Origin: Pseudomonadota bacterium
GTDB taxonomy: Bacteria > Pseudomonadota > Gammaproteobacteria > Burkholderiales > Burkholderiaceae_C
Assembly (NCBI GenBank): GCA_023460715.1
Contig: JAEWPH010000090.1
Span: 1 to 8,831, forward strand
Length of the DNA: 8,831 bases
Direction of reading: 5' to 3'
The notes under the pieces were generated by a model that did not search any database, was not told the DNA's origin, and was given only the letters and a program-made list of their open reading frames with translations. Below, piece after piece: positions 6,828 to 8,831 of this stretch (position 1 is its first letter; each line of letters starts with the position of its first letter). The position numbers were made by a program, and so were the translations under genes.

Positions 6828-7328
6828 ATGAAACGATCGTATTTCGCCTGCATGGCGCTGGTGGCCGCCGCGGCTTTGACGGCCTGTGGCGGCGGAGGTG
6901 GCGACGACGGCGGCAGCAATGACCCGCGCGCCGATGCCATCGACAAGTATGTGGGCACGTGGAGCAATTGCTTCGCCGACAGCGGCGTGTCCGCCCGCCT
7001 CACGGCCACGTTCACCAAGACCTCGGCCACCGCCGGCAACTACACGCTGACGGCCGTGGGCTACCCCAGCACCAACTGCACCGGCACCAGCCCCGCCGGC
7101 GCCTCGAGCACGGACACCGGCACGGCGGCGCTGCAAGGCACCAAGGCCATCGGCGCGGAAACCGTGGACAGGATCCTCTTCACCAGCCCCACCCAGGGCC
7201 AGGACAAGCAGGTGGCGGTGATCCGCAACCAGCAACTGGTGCTGGGGCTGTCTGCCGACGACGGCGGCGCGGTCGACGCGGAGGGCTATCCCAACACGCT
7301 GGACAACGTTGTTCTGCTGAAGCAGTAA
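6828..7328 (+). CDS. Putative small secreted lipoprotein of unknown function
   Basis: I do not recognise the family. The 166-residue product starts with a lipoprotein signal peptide: KR at 2-3, a hydrophobic stretch, then the lipobox L17-TAC-20, so C20 should be lipidated after cleavage by signal peptidase II. G21 at +1 and no Asp at +2 suggest outer-membrane sorting. A flexible Gly/Asp tether (GGGGGDDGG, 21-29) follows. The mature domain is Thr/Ser-rich with alternating patterns suggesting beta strands (about 41-166), and C48 and C84 could form a disulfide. The start is well supported by AGGGAG six bases ahead. It is divergent from oxyR and converges on recG with only 31 bases between stops. 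The position next to oxyR does not by itself imply peroxide control. Confidence 0.8.
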   Translation: MKRSYFACMALVAAAALTACGGGGGDDGGSNDPRADAIDKYVGTWSNCFADSGVSARLTATFTKTSATAGNYTLTAVGYPSTNCTGTSPAGASSTDTGTAALQGTKAIGAETVDRILFTSPTQGQDKQVAVIRNQQLVLGLSADDGGAVDAEGYPNTLDNVVLLKQ

Positions 7329-7340
7329 GAAACTGCTTTA
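7318..7340 (+). terminator. Possible weak hairpin terminator at the lipoprotein gene end
   Basis: Bases 7318-7326 pair with 7332-7340 (9 pairs, one G-U) around the loop AAGAA; the TAA stop lies at the top of the hairpin. The stem is A+T-rich and only a short T run (within the 3' arm) is present, so termination strength is doubtful. It is the only candidate in the 31-base gap before the recG stop. Confidence 0.3.
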
Positions 7341-7359
7341 AGAACACCCGCCGGCGGCC

Positions 7360-8831
7360 TCACGCCTTCAGGTAATCCGACTTCCCCCCCAGCCAGCGCT
7401 GCACATGGCGTTCGGCCAGGGCGGGGTAGCGGTCCAGCATCACCGGCGCCAGTTCGCGCGCCCATTCCAGCAGAACCGTGTCGGTCGCCAGATCGGCGAA
7501 GCGCAGCAGCGCGTCGCCCGACTGCCGCGCGCCCAGGAATTCGCCCGGGCCGCGGATGTCCAGATCGCGCCGGGCGATCTCGAAGCCGTCGTTGGTTTCG
7601 GCCATGGCCTTGAGGCGGTCGCGCGCCGTCTCGCCCAGGCGGCCGCTGTCGTTGGTGGAGTACAACAGCACGCAGGCCGATGCCGCAGCGCCCCGCCCCA
7701 CGCGCCCGCGCAGCTGGTGGAGCTGGCTGAGGCCGAAGCGCTCGGCATGCTCGATCACCATCAGCGAGGCGTTGGGCACGTCCACCCCCACCTCGATCAC
7801 CGTCGTGCTGACCAGCACCCCCATCTGCCCGCCCTTGAACAGCTCCATCACCGCCTTCTTCTCGGCGCTGGGCATGCGCGAGTGCAGCAGGCCGACCGCC
7901 ACGCCGGGCAGGGCCTCACTCAGGTCGGCGTGGGTGGCCGTGGCGTTGGACAGGTCCAGCGCCTCGCTCTCTTCGATCAGCGGGCACACCCAGTACACCT
8001 GCCGGCCGCCGGCCACCTGCGCGCCGATGCGTTCGATGACTTCGTCCTTGCGGCTGTCGGCGATCAGCTTGGTGACGATGGGGGTGCGGCCGGGCGGCAG
8101 CTCGTCGATGGTGGAGACGTCCAGGTCGGCGTAGTAGCTCATGGCCAGCGTGCGCGGGATGGGCGTCGCGCTCATCATCAGCAGGTGCGGCTCCATCGCA
8201 ACCGTCTGCCCCCACGCTCCGCCGCTGCGCGGGTCACTGCCCCCCGAGGGGGCTGCATCGCCTTGTGGCGGCCCGGCGACGATGCCTGCGCCCAGCTTCT
8301 TGCGCAGCGCCAGCCGCTGGGCCACGCCGAAGCGGTGCTGCTCGTCGATCACGGCCAGGGCGAGGTTTCTGAACTGCACCTGGTCCTGGATGACGGCGTG
8401 CGTGCCCACGACCAGGGCCGCCTCGCCGCTCTCGACCAGCGCCAGCATGGCCGCGCGCTCCTTCTTTTTCTGACCGCCGGCCAGCCAGGCCACCTTCTTG
8501 CCGTGCGCAGCCAGCAGCGGCTCCAGCCAGCCGATGAGCTTGGCGAAGTGCTGCTCGGCCAGGATTTCGGTGGGCGCCATCAGCGCGCACTGCCAGCCCG
8601 CGTCCATGCACACGGCGGCCGCCAGGGCGGCCACCACCGTCTTGCCCGAACCCACGTCGCCCTGCAGCAGCCGGTGCATGGGCACGGGCCGCGCCAGGTC
8701 GCGGGCGATCTCCTCGCCCACGCGGCGCTGGGCACCGGTCAGGCCGAAGGGCAGCACCGCCAGCAGCTGTTCATGCAGGGGCGCGGGCGCGCCGGCGGCC
8801 CGGGGGGGGCGCCCCCGCCCCCCCCGGCGGG
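7360..8831 (-). CDS. recG: ATP-dependent DNA helicase RecG, C-terminal part (5' end beyond window)
   Basis: RecG is a superfamily 2 translocase that regresses stalled forks and drives branch migration of Holliday junctions. The window holds about 490 codons of a protein usually near 700; the N-terminal wedge domain is missing because the right edge cuts the gene. Numbering from a GTG codon at 8757 (not the true start), motifs are G33-DVGSGKT-40 (Walker A), I137-DEQHRFG-144 (DEQH box), S196-ATPIPRT-203 (motif III), then TTVIEVGVDVPNA (motif V) and QLRGRVGRG (motif VI). The C-terminal DLDIRGPGEFLG segment is also typical. Upstream codons to 8829 stay open and include LHEQLLAVLPF, a normal RecG stretch. 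Between motifs II and III about 25 Gly/Pro/Ser-rich residues (163-187) have no counterpart in E. coli RecG and coincide with a DNA repeat. The last roughly 10 codons are low-complexity Arg/Gly and suspect. Confidence 0.96.
   Translation of the reverse strand, partial: RRGGRGRPPRAAGAPAPLHEQLLAVLPFGLTGAQRRVGEEIARDLARPVPMHRLLQGDVGSGKTVVAALAAAVCMDAGWQCALMAPTEILAEQHFAKLIGWLEPLLAAHGKKVAWLAGGQKKKERAAMLALVESGEAALVVGTHAVIQDQVQFRNLALAVIDEQHRFGVAQRLALRKKLGAGIVAGPPQGDAAPSGGSDPRSGGAWGQTVAMEPHLLMMSATPIPRTLAMSYYADLDVSTIDELPPGRTPIVTKLIADSRKDEVIERIGAQVAGGRQVYWVCPLIEESEALDLSNATATHADLSEALPGVAVGLLHSRMPSAEKKAVMELFKGGQMGVLVSTTVIEVGVDVPNASLMVIEHAERFGLSQLHQLRGRVGRGAAASACVLLYSTNDSGRLGETARDRLKAMAETNDGFEIARRDLDIRGPGEFLGARQSGDALLRFADLATDTVLLEWARELAPVMLDRYPALAERHVQRWLGGKSDYLKA
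8209..8274 (+). repeat. Three-hairpin repeat (copy C) embedded in frame in recG
   Basis: The order of parts follows copy B on the plus strand: a C5 run (8211-8215 region), then CCG/CGG (8222-8224, 8230-8232) around loop CTGCG, then a 6-bp poly-C/poly-G stem (8239-8244, 8248-8253), then CGCC/GGCG (8259-8262, 8267-8270) around TTGT, ending in GGCGGCCC as copy B does. Sequence identity is modest, so the relationship rests on structure, order and the shared loop and end. Read on the recG strand it encodes a Pro/Gly/Ser-rich insert without stops. Exact borders are uncertain by several bases. Confidence 0.65.
8800..8827. repeat. Perfect G/C hairpin at the window end
   Basis: Bases 8800-8811 are the exact reverse complement of 8816-8827 (12 bp, with runs of eight G and eight C) around a CCCC loop. 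It falls inside recG coding sequence and codes only Arg, Gly and Pro there. Such a hairpin blocks polymerases and commonly marks contig ends or base-calling trouble, so the sequence itself may be inaccurate. Confidence 0.75.

Noticed and set aside
1..8831. CRISPR array, tRNA/rRNA genes, insertion sequences, phage or defence genes
   Set aside because: No regularly spaced repeats, no cloverleaf or rRNA signature, and no transposase, integrase or known defence protein motif in any frame.

Overview
The window reads as chromosomal DNA of a G+C-rich betaproteobacterium, most likely of the family Comamonadaceae (Acidovorax, Alicycliphilus or a relative). This rests on the strong G+C bias of coding sequences, the betaproteobacterial look of the UbiA, OxyR, Dps and RecG proteins, and short interspersed repeats of a kind I associate with that family. 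It cannot be taken to species by eye. I see no phage, plasmid, CRISPR, insertion-sequence or defence genes. The protein-coding content is ordinary housekeeping and stress-response material, and I did not find a new multigene system.

Layout. Positions 1-441 hold no recognisable gene; the window opens inside a structured repeat. On the plus strand a GNAT acetyltransferase (442-954) overlaps glycerol kinase glpK (951-2465) by ATGA. A 218-bp spacer with two diverged, oppositely oriented copies of a small repeat leads to proC (2684-3541). The proC stop codon lies at the left edge of a three-hairpin repeat, and another small-repeat copy follows. Then come three minus-strand genes: ubiA (3776-4651), dps (4773-5294) with its own intrinsic terminator just in front of ubiA, and oxyR (5487-6452). 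A 375-bp gap separates oxyR from a divergent gene for a small lipoprotein (6828-7328). That gene converges on the 3' two-thirds of recG (7360 to the right end, minus strand), which is cut by the window edge.

How the genes relate. OxyR is a peroxide sensor with both redox cysteines, and Dps is a DNA-protecting ferritin-like protein that is often under OxyR control, so oxyR-dps is a coherent oxidative-stress pair. RecG (fork and recombination repair) commonly neighbours oxyR in proteobacteria. UbiA (ubiquinone), ProC (proline) and GlpK (glycerol entry into metabolism) are independent metabolic genes.

The most interesting material is non-genic. A repeat with a conserved hairpin layout, using CTGCG loops, occurs at 1-59, at 3534-3626 and, in frame, inside the recG coding sequence at about 8209-8274, where it adds roughly 25 residues between helicase motifs II and III. 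The last 32 bases form an almost pure G/C 12-bp hairpin, which suggests a contig end or sequencing trouble spot.
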